Shown in pieces: positions 7,346 through 15,948 of a stretch of DNA of 33,164 nucleotides. The translations under genes and the position numbers were made by a program. Every line of letters starts with the position of its first letter. The stretch's first letter is position 1. This DNA is from CAYPEZ01 sp964409985 (lineage in GTDB: Bacteria; Patescibacteriota; Minisyncoccia; Phycocordibacterales; UBA6899), in the NCBI GenBank assembly GCA_964409985.1, contig CAYPEZ010000005.1, forward strand, positions 1 to 33,164, in the 5' to 3' direction. The notes under the pieces were generated by a model. The model saw nothing but the letters and a program-made list of their open reading frames with translations, was not told the DNA's origin and did no database searches.

Positions 7346-7896
7346 CGAAAAAACTTATACTCGGATTTACTGGGGAGGCAGGGAGCGGTAAAGATGCCGC
7401 TGCGCAGTACCTCCACGAGAAGTATGGTGCGTACGTCCATACGTTTTCAGAGCCACTCCGCGATCTCCTCGAGCGACTCTATCTCCCGATCACTCGCCAG
7501 CATCTCTCACGGCTCTCGCTTGCCTTGCGCAAGGAATTTGGCGAAGAGCTCTTTGGGCATGTCGTCATGGGGGACATTAACGAAGAAGAACATCCCTTGA
7601 TGATTGTGACGGGGATTCGTCGTGAAGAAGATATGATCGGGCTGACAAAGTCTCTCGACTTCCACCTCATCTATATTGAGGCCAGTCCGAAGGTCCGTTT
7701 TGAACGGATCCGTGGGCGAGGGCAAAACCAAGACGACACCACAAAAACCTATGAGGAATTTTTGAAAGAGTCGGAGCTCGAGACAGAGCGTCGCATCCGC
7801 GCAATGAAAGAGCGTGCGGAAATAGTGATTTCCAATGAAGGTTCTGTAGAAGAACTCCACCAGAAACTTGACTCACTAATGAAGAAATATGTCTAA
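7342..7896 (+). CDS. P-loop nucleotide kinase, (d)NMP-kinase or dephospho-CoA-kinase-like
   Basis: A 184-residue P-loop protein with Walker A GEAGSGKDAAAQYL at about residues 10-23. GSGKD with Asp after the Lys is typical of phage-type deoxynucleoside monophosphate kinases and AAA-type NMP kinases. MIVTGIRREEDM and LIYIEASPKVRFERIRGRGQNQDD supply the core strand and a LID-like arginine cluster. Its start overlaps glyA by four bases and tmk begins inside its last codons, so it belongs to the glyA-tmk operon. Its substrate could be a dNMP or dephospho-CoA; context favours a nucleotide. Not assigned further. Confidence 0.65.
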   Translation: MTKKLILGFTGEAGSGKDAAAQYLHEKYGAYVHTFSEPLRDLLERLYLPITRQHLSRLSLALRKEFGEELFGHVVMGDINEEEHPLMIVTGIRREEDMIGLTKSLDFHLIYIEASPKVRFERIRGRGQNQDDTTKTYEEFLKESELETERRIRAMKERAEIVISNEGSVEELHQKLDSLMKKYV

Positions 7897-8482
7897 GGGA
7901 AAATTTATTGTTTTTGAGGGACTCGATGGAGCCGGAAAAACTTCGTGTGTCGACGCACTGAAGAGAGACCTTTCTGATGAAATTATTTTCACCCACGAAC
8001 CATATCTGGAAGATATTCGTGCGCTCCTCAAGAAAGAACCACTCGACGGACTCGCTACGCTCCTTCTGTTTGCTGCAGATCGCAGAGTACATATGCGAAA
8101 AGTCATTATTCCTGCACTTGAAGCCGGGAAACATGTGGTGTGTGATCGTTTTATGGGGTCAACCTATGCGTATCAAATTGTCGCCGGTGGACAAAGAGAT
8201 AGGGAAGAATTTTTCTGGACACTGCACAAAGAAATCCTCGGTGCATATATTCCTGACCACTACTTTTTTGTCACGATTTCTCCGGAAAAAGCCCGAGAAC
8301 GTATGGAGAAGCGCATGAGTATGGATCATTTTGAAAAAAATCTGGCATTTCAAGCAAAGGTGCGGGAGGGGTACGAACTCTTTTTGAAGAACGTCTCTCA
8401 CACACGCATAGATGGGGGAGTAGAGCTGAGTATTATGCAAAAAGAGGTAGTAAGGCTTGTGAAAGAGCTCCTCTCCTCATAA
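7889..8482 (+). CDS. tmk: Thymidylate kinase
   Basis: Canonical dTMP kinase, 197 residues. Walker A is FEGLDGAGKTS at about residues 8-18, the dTMP-binding DR motif is CDRFMGSTYAYQ, and the C-terminal LID carries SPEKARERMEKR. It phosphorylates dTMP to dTDP after ThyX. The start lies inside the last codons of the preceding kinase gene (eight-base overlap) with no SD. The final codons contain the -35 box of the next gene, and the stop codon TAA is part of that gene's -10 box. Confidence 0.92.
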   Translation: MSKGKFIVFEGLDGAGKTSCVDALKRDLSDEIIFTHEPYLEDIRALLKKEPLDGLATLLLFAADRRVHMRKVIIPALEAGKHVVCDRFMGSTYAYQIVAGGQRDREEFFWTLHKEILGAYIPDHYFFVTISPEKARERMEKRMSMDHFEKNLAFQAKVREGYELFLKNVSHTRIDGGVELSIMQKEVVRLVKELLSS

Positions 8483-8485
8483 GAT
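8457..8485 (+). promoter_or_regulatory. Leaderless promoter inside the end of tmk
   Basis: TTGTGA at 8457, exactly 17 bases, TAAGAT at 8480, then six bases to the ATG at 8492. The -10 box overlaps the tmk stop codon. Confidence 0.7.
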
Positions 8486-8491
8486 AGTGGG

Positions 8492-8743
8492 ATGACTACT
8501 GGAGAAGCAATGAAAGATACGACCTCTGCGCAGGCTCCCAACCCACCATTTCCATACGTGCAGCTCTTTGGTATTGTGTGCGCAAGTCTTGCTGTCACCA
8601 CTGTCATTTTTTGGGTCTGGCATGTGGTTGATATGCGCGCGCTCAAAACAGCTCACGAAAAAGAAAATGACACTCTCCGTGGAGAGATTGCCGTGCTTTC
8701 CCAACAGCTTTCAGTGGTGGGCTCAAGTACCTCCAAAAAATAA
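8492..8743 (+). CDS. Small single-pass membrane protein of unknown function
   Basis: 83 residues: a polar N-terminus, one membrane helix (about residues 25-45, LFGIVCASLAVTTVIFWVW), then a charged, heptad-like segment (LKTAHEKENDTLRGEIAVLSQQ) that could be a short coiled coil. No family is recognised. It has its own leaderless-type promoter and is followed one base after its stop by the next gene, which has the same anchor-plus-coil layout; the two may work together in the envelope. Confidence 0.7.
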   Translation: MTTGEAMKDTTSAQAPNPPFPYVQLFGIVCASLAVTTVIFWVWHVVDMRALKTAHEKENDTLRGEIAVLSQQLSVVGSSTSKK

Positions 8744-8744
8744 T

Positions 8745-9449
8745 ATGGCAAACGAACGAAAAGAAATTCTCGTACTTGATGGAATGACGATACTCTTCAT
8801 TGTGATGTTGGTCACTAACGGTGTTCTTGCGGCCATGATGTATCGATGGCACAACATTGAAGTGTTTAAAGAAAATGTTCTTCATCGAGAGGTCTACGGA
8901 GAACTTCTGAAGCAATCACGCGAGCTTAAAAATGCTCTCGTCGAACGTGAGGGAGCTTTAAACTGGAATGATAGTGCTTCTGGGCGTGCGTTCGTCTTTC
9001 GCGAGCGTGGGAAAAAAACTTTTACGACACATGGATTGACTATCGACTACCCAGGAGACTATGCCTCTCAGGAATCGGTTGATGGTACTATGCTGACTTT
9101 GATGTCTCAAGCGGACGCTGAGAGGTTGCAAGATCACAACATGCCCCCCACAGAGGGTCCTACGACGATTACCATCGGAGCTTTTCCGCTTTCTGGAAAA
9201 AGTTTACTTGATTGGGTGCAGACATCGCCGGATGCTAATTTTAATATTTCAAAGAAGTCATATGTTCAAACAAAGCTCAATACGATTCCTGCTATTTCTT
9301 ATGAGTGGTCGGGTCTCTATGAGGCTATTGTGTATGCAGTTGAGACACCAGATCAGTATGTTCTCCTCTTTACAGTGACATATGGATCACGAGGGGATGA
9401 TATCGTGCGAGACTTTGATCTTATTCTCTCAACACTTCAGCGAAAATAA
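8745..9449 (+). CDS. Membrane-anchored exported protein of unknown function
   Basis: 234 residues from the ATG at 8745. Longer frames starting at 8568 run through the preceding gene and are rejected. One membrane helix near the N-terminus (about residues 14-33, ILFIVMLVTNGVLAAMMY) is followed by a helical linker, then a beta-rich domain with GLTIDYPGD and a closing VETPDQYVLLFTVTYGS...DFDLILSTL. This resembles PsbP/DUF-type lipid-anchored beta domains in which a short final helix reports 'il.Sl.f', but no family is named. Probably co-transcribed with the 83-residue protein before it. Confidence 0.7.
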   Translation: MANERKEILVLDGMTILFIVMLVTNGVLAAMMYRWHNIEVFKENVLHREVYGELLKQSRELKNALVEREGALNWNDSASGRAFVFRERGKKTFTTHGLTIDYPGDYASQESVDGTMLTLMSQADAERLQDHNMPPTEGPTTITIGAFPLSGKSLLDWVQTSPDANFNISKKSYVQTKLNTIPAISYEWSGLYEAIVYAVETPDQYVLLFTVTYGSRGDDIVRDFDLILSTLQRK

Positions 9450-9452
9450 TCC

Positions 9453-9481
9453 TTGATTCTCTATACGTTCTCGTGTACGCT
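9453..9481 (+). promoter_or_regulatory. Candidate promoter of the small gene at 9512
   Basis: TTGATT at 9453, 17 bases, TACGCT at 9476. The leader is about 23 bases with an SD (AGAGGAG) ahead of the ATG. Confidence 0.5.
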
Positions 9482-9511
9482 CAAAAAAGTTGCTCTTTAG
9501 AGGAGTTCATC

Positions 9512-9841
9512 ATGCTAGAAGTGCGAATTGGAAATCTCCGAAAAGAGGGGGTTCTCACAATCACCCCTAAAGCCCTTCAATACCTTGAAGAGGTCGCAAA
9601 CCGTTCCTGGGGAGCTCAGCTGTCGCTTCTATGCTACCCGTTTTTTAAGTGTTGGGTTCGCTCAACTCCCGTGAGTTCTACTCCCCACAACATGAAACAT
9701 GATTTTTTTGTTATTGGGGAAAAACATACACCTTTGGTGATTGCGCACTACCACTTAAATGGTTTTTCAAACCATGTTTTAGATGTTTTGGATATGTGGG
9801 GGCCCAGCCTCGTTCTTTCCATTGAACACCCTCAAGAATAA
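9512..9841 (+). CDS. Small SD-led protein of unknown function
   Basis: 109 residues. The ATG at 9512 is chosen because AGAGGAG lies six bases upstream; the frame is open further upstream from 9473, but that would start within the promoter. The protein starts with a short alpha/beta region (VRIGNLRKEGVLTITPKALQYLEEVA) and continues with aromatic and His residues, with no membrane helix or known motif. It is a single-gene unit: promoter, SD, ORF, terminator at 9846. Not recognised. Confidence 0.65.
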   Translation: MLEVRIGNLRKEGVLTITPKALQYLEEVANRSWGAQLSLLCYPFFKCWVRSTPVSSTPHNMKHDFFVIGEKHTPLVIAHYHLNGFSNHVLDVLDMWGPSLVLSIEHPQE

Positions 9842-9845
9842 ATTG

Positions 9846-9874
9846 ACGCACGCTCGGTTTGAGCGTGCGTTTTT
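9846..9874 (+). terminator. Terminator of the 109-residue gene
   Basis: ACGCACGCTC-GGTTT-GAGCGTGCGT followed by Ts: ten perfect pairs. The T-run overlaps the -35 box of ileS. Confidence 0.93.
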
Positions 9875-9901
9875 GTCTCTTTGTGTGAGAATTGCTATGA
9901 T
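9873..9901 (+). promoter_or_regulatory. ileS promoter, leaderless
   Basis: TTGTCT at 9873, 17 bases, TATGAT at 9896 preceded by TGC (extended -10). Transcription should start at about 9908-9910, on the ATG at 9910; this decides the ATG over the in-frame GTG at 9904. Confidence 0.7.
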
Positions 9902-9909
9902 CAGTGGAT

Positions 9910-12900
9910 ATGCAAAAGGAGCCCACTCCTAAGGACCAGAAGCTTTCTGCTTCTGCGAAAGAAGAACAGACCCTGGCATTCTGGCGAGCACAGGATGTGT
10001 TTCAACGCTCGTTGTATGAAAATGAGAAACGAGATGCCTTTGTGTTTTATGATGGGCCCCCATTTGCCACCGGACTTCCTCACCACGGACATCTTCTTCA
10101 GGGCACAATCAAAGATGTCATTCCTCGCTATCAGACAATGAAGGGTCGGACGGTCCGTCGTGTCTGGGGGTGGGACTGCCACGGTCTTCCAGTCGAGAAT
10201 CTCATTGAAGGGGAGCTTGGTCTGAAGCACAAAAAAGATATCGAAGCCTACGGTATACAAAATTTTAATGAGAAGGCACGCGCTAGTGTTCTTCGGTACG
10301 ACAAAGAGTGGAAAGAAGTCGTCCCTCGTATGGGTCGCTGGATCGATATGGAGCATCCGTATCGAACGATGGATCCTGAATACACTGAAAGTGTGTGGTG
10401 GGCCTTTAAGACACTGTATGACAAGGGGCTGATTTATGAAGGGTACAAACCCATGCATCTATGTCCCCGATGTGAGACTACGCTCTCGAATTTTGAAGTC
10501 GCCCAAGGGTACAAGGACGTCAAAGATATTTCTGTATATGTGAAGTTTGCTGTAGAAGGAGAAGAGAATACCTATTTCCTCGCATGGACGACGACTCCAT
10601 GGACACTCCCTGGAAACGTTGCTCTTGCGGTAGGGAAAGATATTGAATATGTTTTTCTTCGTGCTGAAGGAGCAACATATATTCTCGCAGAATCTCGTCT
10701 GTCTGCTATCTTTAAGGATCATCCTTACGAAGTGCTTAGGAAAGTGAAAGGAGAAAGTTTGGTTGGGAAATCATACACTCCTGTCTTTGACGATTACGCA
10801 AAAAAATCTGATCTCAAAAATCGTGAACGCGGATGGAAAGTCTATGCAGGAGATTTTGTGACCACAGAAGACGGAACAGGAATTGTGCACATCGCACCTG
10901 CATTCGGGGAAGACGACATGAAACTTGGAGAAAAAGAAAAGCTTCCATTCATCCAGCATGTGAAGATGGATGGGACAGTCCTTCCAGACGTAAAAGTGCT
11001 TGCAGGAATGGAGGTAAAGCCAAAGGGAGAGGATAAAGTGCGTCTCGCAACAGATATCGCTGTCCTCAAATACCTTCAAGATTCTGGGACATTTTTTGCT
11101 AAAGAAAATATCACACACTCTTATCCACACTGCTGGCGATGTGATACACCGCTTCTCAATTACGCAGCGACAAGCTGGTTTGTGAAAGTTACAGCGATTA
11201 AAGATGATCTTATTCGTGAGAATAAAAAAGTGCTATGGGTTCCAGAGCATATTCGAGATGGACGATTTGGTAACTGGCTTGAAAATGCTCGCGACTGGGC
11301 GATTTCTCGCACGCGATACTGGGGTGCGCCACTTCCCGTGTGGCGCTGTGAATCTTGTAAGGATATATCGGTGATAGGTTCGTTGTCTGAGCTCCGCGCC
11401 AACACGAAAGAACGCAACACGTATACGCTCATGCGTCATGGGGAGGCTGAATCAAATGCACACAACATCATTAGCGGAAAAAAGACAGACCCCCACCATC
11501 TTACAGAGAAAGGGAAGAAGCAAGTCCAAGCATCAGCGAAAGAGCTAAAAGGAGGAAAGGCCATTGATGTGATATATGCATCACCTTTTCTTCGCACAAA
11601 AGAAACAGCTCATATTGTTGCAGAAACACTAGGCTTCGATCCAAACAATATTATTTTCGATGATCGCCTAAGTGAAATTAACGCAGGAGAGTTTGATTGT
11701 GGTCCCATTGAGAATTACCGAGCATATTTTTCTTCACTAGAAGAAAAGTTTGAGAAGCGCCCAGAGAAAGGAGAAAATCTTTCTGATGTCAGAAAGCGTG
11801 TCATGGGTTTTATTGATGAGATAGATAAAAAACATGAAGGAAAACACATTCTTGTTGTGACACATGAATATGATATTTGGATGCTCCATTCTGGAGCAGG
11901 TGGTTTGTCTGTCCAAGAGTCGGTGAAAGAAAAGGAACAACGCGGAGAAGATTTCCTCCCAACTGCAGGGACAGAAGTTTTTCACTACACTCCAATCCCA
12001 CACAATGATTCATGGGAACTCGATATGCATCGCCCATACATTGATCAGGCGATTTTGCATTGCGCATGTGGCGGGCCTATGCGTCGTATACCTGAAGTTT
12101 TTGACTGTTGGTTTGAATCCGGATCGATGCCTTTTGCGCAGTTTCACTACCTAGGGAACGATACGACAGAGGCTGGTGTACGTTTTCTCAAAAATTTCCC
12201 TGCTGATTTTATTGCCGAAGCTGTGGATCAAACACGAGGGTGGTTCTACAACATGCTGGTCCTTTCTGTGGGCCTCTTTGGGAAAAGTGCATTCAAGAGT
12301 GTGATCTGTACAGGGTTGATCATGGCTGAAGATGGGCAAAAAATGTCCAAAAAGCTCAAGAACTACCCAGACCCCATGGAAGTCATTCATAAATATGGAG
12401 CTGATACTCTGAGGCTTTATATGCTCTCTTCTCCTGTTGTCAGAGGAGAGAACCTCAACTTTTCAATGGCTGGTATTGATGAGTTGTATAAGAAGATTCT
12501 CCTCCGCACAAAGAACGTATGCACATTTTTCGAACTATATCGTGACAAAGTAGACGAAAAAGGGTCTATAAGCCCTCAGGTACTTGATCAGTGGATTCTC
12601 TCGCGACTCTCTGAACTTGAAGCGAGTATATCTAGTGGACTTGAGCGATTTGAACTCGATGCTGCTGTGCGGGGTATTCCACAATTTGTTGATGATCTTT
12701 CGACGTGGTATGTGCGTCGATCTCGAGAACGCCTCAAGGGTGAGGACGAAGAAGATGCTGTGTATGCAGCAACAACTCTCCGACAGTCACTGCATGTTTT
12801 TGCTCGGCTTATTGCTCCTATCATGCCGTTCTTTGCAGAGGAAATTTTTTCCCTCGTGCGAGGGAAACATGACCCTGAGAGTGTCCACCTCTCGTCGTGG

Positions 12901-13398
12901 CCAAAGGATATCCCATATATTTCTGAAACCATTACGCATATGGAGCGTCTCAGAAGTATCGTAACACTTGCCCTTGATACCCGAGTGAAGCTTGGGATTA
13001 AAGTGCGTCAACCGCTCCAGTCGCTCTCAATCCCAGAACAACTTCCTGATGCTTATCTTGAAATTCTGAGAGAAGAGGTGAACGTAAAAGAGGTTGTTAC
13101 CGATGCGTCCTCTGGGGTTACACTTGATGCGCACATTACTCCAGCCCTACGGCACGAAGGACAACTTCGTGACCTCACACGTGCAATTCAAGAATTACGC
13201 AAAAAGCATTCTCTGAATCCTCAAGATGTCATCACACTCACTTTTGGGGCACGTGATGAAGAAGGGCAAGTATTTCTCTCATCTCTTCCTGAAGATTGGA
13301 AGAAGACTGTTCATGCGAAGGACGTTTCTTTGAAGAAAGGGGAGCATGGTGAACAGATTGCTGTCGATACGTTTACTTTGGATGTTGGTCTAATGTAA
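9910..13398 (+). CDS. ileS: Isoleucyl-tRNA synthetase with inserted histidine-phosphatase domain
   Basis: 1162 residues from the ATG at 9910. Class I signature PHHGH at residues 57-61 and KMSKK at about 811-815 mark the eukaryote-like type 2 IleRS. The CP1 editing domain is intact (TTTPWTLPGNVA near 227; GTGIVHIAPAFGEDD near 322-336). Between VIGSLSEL and the conserved DMHRPYID, where ordinary IleRS has a short linker, lies an extra block of about 195 residues (about 503-697) that reads as a complete histidine phosphatase/phosphoglycerate-mutase domain: LMRHGEAESN (His510), YASPFLRTKETA, SEINAGEFD, and VVTHEYD (second His652). The synthetase resumes with the Cys pair HCACGG and DCWFESGSMP. 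The C-terminal anticodon domain follows. recO starts three bases after the stop. Confidence 0.95.
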   Translation: MQKEPTPKDQKLSASAKEEQTLAFWRAQDVFQRSLYENEKRDAFVFYDGPPFATGLPHHGHLLQGTIKDVIPRYQTMKGRTVRRVWGWDCHGLPVENLIEGELGLKHKKDIEAYGIQNFNEKARASVLRYDKEWKEVVPRMGRWIDMEHPYRTMDPEYTESVWWAFKTLYDKGLIYEGYKPMHLCPRCETTLSNFEVAQGYKDVKDISVYVKFAVEGEENTYFLAWTTTPWTLPGNVALAVGKDIEYVFLRAEGATYILAESRLSAIFKDHPYEVLRKVKGESLVGKSYTPVFDDYAKKSDLKNRERGWKVYAGDFVTTEDGTGIVHIAPAFGEDDMKLGEKEKLPFIQHVKMDGTVLPDVKVLAGMEVKPKGEDKVRLATDIAVLKYLQDSGTFFAKENITHSYPHCWRCDTPLLNYAATSWFVKVTAIKDDLIRENKKVLWVPEHIRDGRFGNWLENARDWAISRTRYWGAPLPVWRCESCKDISVIGSLSELRANTKERNTYTLMRHGEAESNAHNIISGKKTDPHHLTEKGKKQVQASAKELKGGKAIDVIYASPFLRTKETAHIVAETLGFDPNNIIFDDRLSEINAGEFDCGPIENYRAYFSSLEEKFEKRPEKGENLSDVRKRVMGFIDEIDKKHEGKHILVVTHEYDIWMLHSGAGGLSVQESVKEKEQRGEDFLPTAGTEVFHYTPIPHNDSWELDMHRPYIDQAILHCACGGPMRRIPEVFDCWFESGSMPFAQFHYLGNDTTEAGVRFLKNFPADFIAEAVDQTRGWFYNMLVLSVGLFGKSAFKSVICTGLIMAEDGQKMSKKLKNYPDPMEVIHKYGADTLRLYMLSSPVVRGENLNFSMAGIDELYKKILLRTKNVCTFFELYRDKVDEKGSISPQVLDQWILSRLSELEASISSGLERFELDAAVRGIPQFVDDLSTWYVRRSRERLKGEDEEDAVYAATTLRQSLHVFARLIAPIMPFFAEEIFSLVRGKHDPESVHLSSWPKDIPYISETITHMERLRSIVTLALDTRVKLGIKVRQPLQSLSIPEQLPDAYLEILREEVNVKEVVTDASSGVTLDAHITPALRHEGQLRDLTRAIQELRKKHSLNPQDVITLTFGARDEEGQVFLSSLPEDWKKTVHAKDVSLKKGEHGEQIAVDTFTLDVGLM

Positions 13399-13401
13399 GA
13401 T

Positions 13402-13944
13402 ATGCCTCACCACATCTACCACACCCCCGCACTCGTGATGACATCAATTCCATCAGGAGAAGCGGACGCCGTTGTTGAACTTTTTACCAAGGATATTGGC
13501 CGTATAAGTGTGCATGCGCGAGGTATTCGGAAAGAAGTGTCTCGCTTAAGGTATGTTGTGCAGCCAATGTCGTGGATCTTGGCAAATATTGTGCGTGGTG
13601 CAAGTGGGTGGAGATTGACCACCGCTGCCCCAACAACACACAACGCCATTGCGACAGAAGAATTACAATCTTTGGCGCGAGTCTCTCAAATGGTTCGTAG
13701 ATTACTTCCACATGAGAGTACCTCACCTCAAATTTTTGCTTGTCTCAATACACACCACGAACTTCTCCACCACAACGCTTCTCGTCGCAGAGACTGGGAA
13801 GCCCTCACGCTTGCACGCATGTTTCATCAGCTTGGGTATTGGGGGATCGAAATCCCTTCATATGTTGATCATGAAATTTCTTCAGCACAAAAAACAATGT
13901 ATATCAATGAGATCAACCGTATCTTGAAAACCATTCACACTTGA
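13402..13944 (+). CDS. recO: DNA repair protein RecO (short form)
   Basis: 180 residues. The N-terminal OB-fold is clear: YHTPALVMTSIPSGEADAVV, ELFTKDIGRISVHARGIRK, then LRYVVQPM. RecO helps RecA load on SSB-coated DNA and anneals strands. The rest is helical, ends at ILKTIHT and contains a single Cys, so the four-Cys zinc module and some of the C-terminal domain of typical 240-residue RecO are missing. It starts three bases after ileS with no SD. recA, its partner, is in the same window on the minus strand. Confidence 0.8.
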   Translation: MPHHIYHTPALVMTSIPSGEADAVVELFTKDIGRISVHARGIRKEVSRLRYVVQPMSWILANIVRGASGWRLTTAAPTTHNAIATEELQSLARVSQMVRRLLPHESTSPQIFACLNTHHELLHHNASRRRDWEALTLARMFHQLGYWGIEIPSYVDHEISSAQKTMYINEINRILKTIHT

Positions 13945-13955
13945 TAGTGTCTGTG

Positions 13956-13964
13956 TGGTATTAT
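13956..13964 (+). promoter_or_regulatory. Extended -10 overlapping the start of the next gene
   Basis: TGG-TATTAT. The ATG at 13963 lies within the box. A start seven bases later would fall at 13971-13972, on an in-frame GTG at 13972, so this gene could be leaderless from GTG three codons in. Confidence 0.4.
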
Positions 13965-15897
13965 GGACCCTGTGACGCAGCGCGAATTTGACAATAGTCG
14001 ATTGGAGCAAGTGAAACAAGAGCTCGAAGGAACTCCAAGCGAGGCACTCCCTAAACCTCTTGGTGGGGTGCTTACTCCCCATGACATTGCTGTACATACA
14101 GATTGGCCCACGACCATGTCGACTTCTGCAACAAAAAAAACCTACGCACAAGTGAGCGCATTTAAGTTTTTTCTCGGTGTCATTATTTTGTTATTCCTTT
14201 CATCAATCAGCTTTTTAGTCTATAAGGTGATTTTTGATGACCCAAATGCAAGGGCGTCTGACAAAAATGTCGCTATTAACATTGAAGGACCGGTGTCTGT
14301 TGCGGCGGGAGAGCAAGTGGAATTTACTGTTACTATTGCAAACAGAAATCGTGTTTCACTCCCGTATGCCAATCTTGTCCTAACGTACCCAGAAGGAGCG
14401 CGTTCCCCATCTGATATTACAAAGCCACTTCGTGAAGAAAAGAAAATTCTCGGTGAGATCGCTCCAGGAGCGAATGGGGTATATCATACAAAAGTCATTT
14501 TTCTTGGTGAAGAAAAAACTGAGCAAAGCGTATTGGCACACCTTGAGTATCGCATTGATGGAATTAACTCTTCATTAAAGAAAGAACAAGAGTATCTAGT
14601 AAACATTTCAGCATCTCCAATTAACGTGAAGGTTGATACCCTGAGAGAGGTGAATAATGGTGGAGAGTTAGAATTGCGTGTAGATCTTACTGCAAATGCA
14701 CGTGAATCCTTAAATGATGTTCTTCTGAAGGTTGATTATCCCTTCGGCTTCACGTTTAAGGAGGCAAGCGAAAAACCTGTTTTCCAAAACAATGTATGGA
14801 AACTCGGTAAGGTTGATCCCGGATCGAAACGCACTGTACTTATTCGAGGATCTCTCTCTGGAGAAGATGGTCAAGAAAAAGTCTTCCGGACGTATGTTGG
14901 GACGCAGGGGAGGCAAGAATATACTATCGAAACGATCTATGGTTCACTCCTCTCTGGTATCACCATAAAAAAACCTTTCTTAGGAGTTTCTGTTGAAATC
15001 AATGGTAAGCCCTCTGAGCCTTATGTCACTGCGTTTGATCAATCACTCAATACCAAAATCATTTGGAAGAATAATCTTTCTTCTCGCATTACGAATGCGC
15101 AAGTAGAGGTTGCTCTTCATGGAAGCCCCTTGGACCGACGGTCTATTAGTTCTCAAACTGGGTTTTATCGATCGAGCGACGATACTGTTGTGTGGGATGA
15201 GCGCGAAACTCCCGTTCTTGCTCAAATTGATGCTGGACAGTCAGGAGAAGTGGACCTCATGTTCCGTGCTCTTCCAGCGCAAACAAAGGATCGCCTACTA
15301 CGAAACCCAGAGATTACGCTTGATGTCACTATCCGCGGGAAACGCACAAGTGAATCAGGGGTTCCTGAAGAAATTAAAACCGTTGTAAGTCGAACAGTAC
15401 GTTTCTCGACGGAAGTAAAGTTTGCGAGTCGACTTGTCCATTTTGATAGTCCTATTCAAAACACGGGACCCATTCCACCACGTGTGGGACAGTCAACCTC
15501 ATATACCATCATCTGGTCCGTGGTGAATACATCAAATACTGTTGATGACATGGTTGTCACCTCACGGCTCCCTTCGTATGTGAACTGGGAAAATACGATT
15601 GATCCGCAGGCTGAAGATATTGTGTATGACCCCAACCGTGGAATTGTGACATGGAATGTTGGTCAAGTAACAGCCGGTGCGGGGATTATTAGTCCAATTA
15701 AGCAAGTAGCATTCCAAGTCTCGATCTCTCCTTCGCTTGGGCAAGTGGGAGAAAGTCCAGATATTCTCCATGAATCTGTCCTCACTGGTTCTGATAATTT
15801 CACAGGATCTGCAATTGAAGAACAAGCCGGACGTTTGAATACAATCGCGCCAACCGACCCCATGGTTCCCAAAGGAGGAGGGGTGGTCATTGAGTAG
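13963..15897 (+). CDS. Membrane-anchored Ig/DUF11-like surface protein
   Basis: 644 residues from ATG 13963 (641 if the GTG at 13972 is used). A polar cytosolic N-terminus of about 65 residues is followed by one membrane helix (about 69-89, FFLGVIILLFLSSISFLVY). The remaining 550 residues look like consecutive beta-sandwich modules: VAAGEQVEFTVTIANRNRVSLPYANLVLTYP, GELELRVDLTANARESLNDVLLKVDYP, and the DUF11-like GQSTSYTIIWSVVNTSNTVDDMVVTSRLP with ITWNVGQV-type endings. The protein should face outside and could support adhesion or the cell surface layer. No enzyme motif is seen. Confidence 0.8.
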   Translation: MDPVTQREFDNSRLEQVKQELEGTPSEALPKPLGGVLTPHDIAVHTDWPTTMSTSATKKTYAQVSAFKFFLGVIILLFLSSISFLVYKVIFDDPNARASDKNVAINIEGPVSVAAGEQVEFTVTIANRNRVSLPYANLVLTYPEGARSPSDITKPLREEKKILGEIAPGANGVYHTKVIFLGEEKTEQSVLAHLEYRIDGINSSLKKEQEYLVNISASPINVKVDTLREVNNGGELELRVDLTANARESLNDVLLKVDYPFGFTFKEASEKPVFQNNVWKLGKVDPGSKRTVLIRGSLSGEDGQEKVFRTYVGTQGRQEYTIETIYGSLLSGITIKKPFLGVSVEINGKPSEPYVTAFDQSLNTKIIWKNNLSSRITNAQVEVALHGSPLDRRSISSQTGFYRSSDDTVVWDERETPVLAQIDAGQSGEVDLMFRALPAQTKDRLLRNPEITLDVTIRGKRTSESGVPEEIKTVVSRTVRFSTEVKFASRLVHFDSPIQNTGPIPPRVGQSTSYTIIWSVVNTSNTVDDMVVTSRLPSYVNWENTIDPQAEDIVYDPNRGIVTWNVGQVTAGAGIISPIKQVAFQVSISPSLGQVGESPDILHESVLTGSDNFTGSAIEEQAGRLNTIAPTDPMVPKGGGVVIE

Positions 15898-15911
15898 TCT
15901 TTTTATCCTTA

Positions 15912-15940
15912 TTGCCATGATGAAGAATTCCCCCTAGGAT
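15912..15940 (+). promoter_or_regulatory. glyS promoter, near-leaderless
   Basis: TTGCCA at 15912, exactly 17 bases, TAGGAT at 15935; eight bases then lead to the ATG at 15949. Confidence 0.7.
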
Positions 15941-15948
15941 AGAGGGAT

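Noticed and set aside
8568..8744. N-terminal extension of the 234-residue protein
   Set aside because: It runs through the preceding gene in another frame, and the residues look like a shadow translation.
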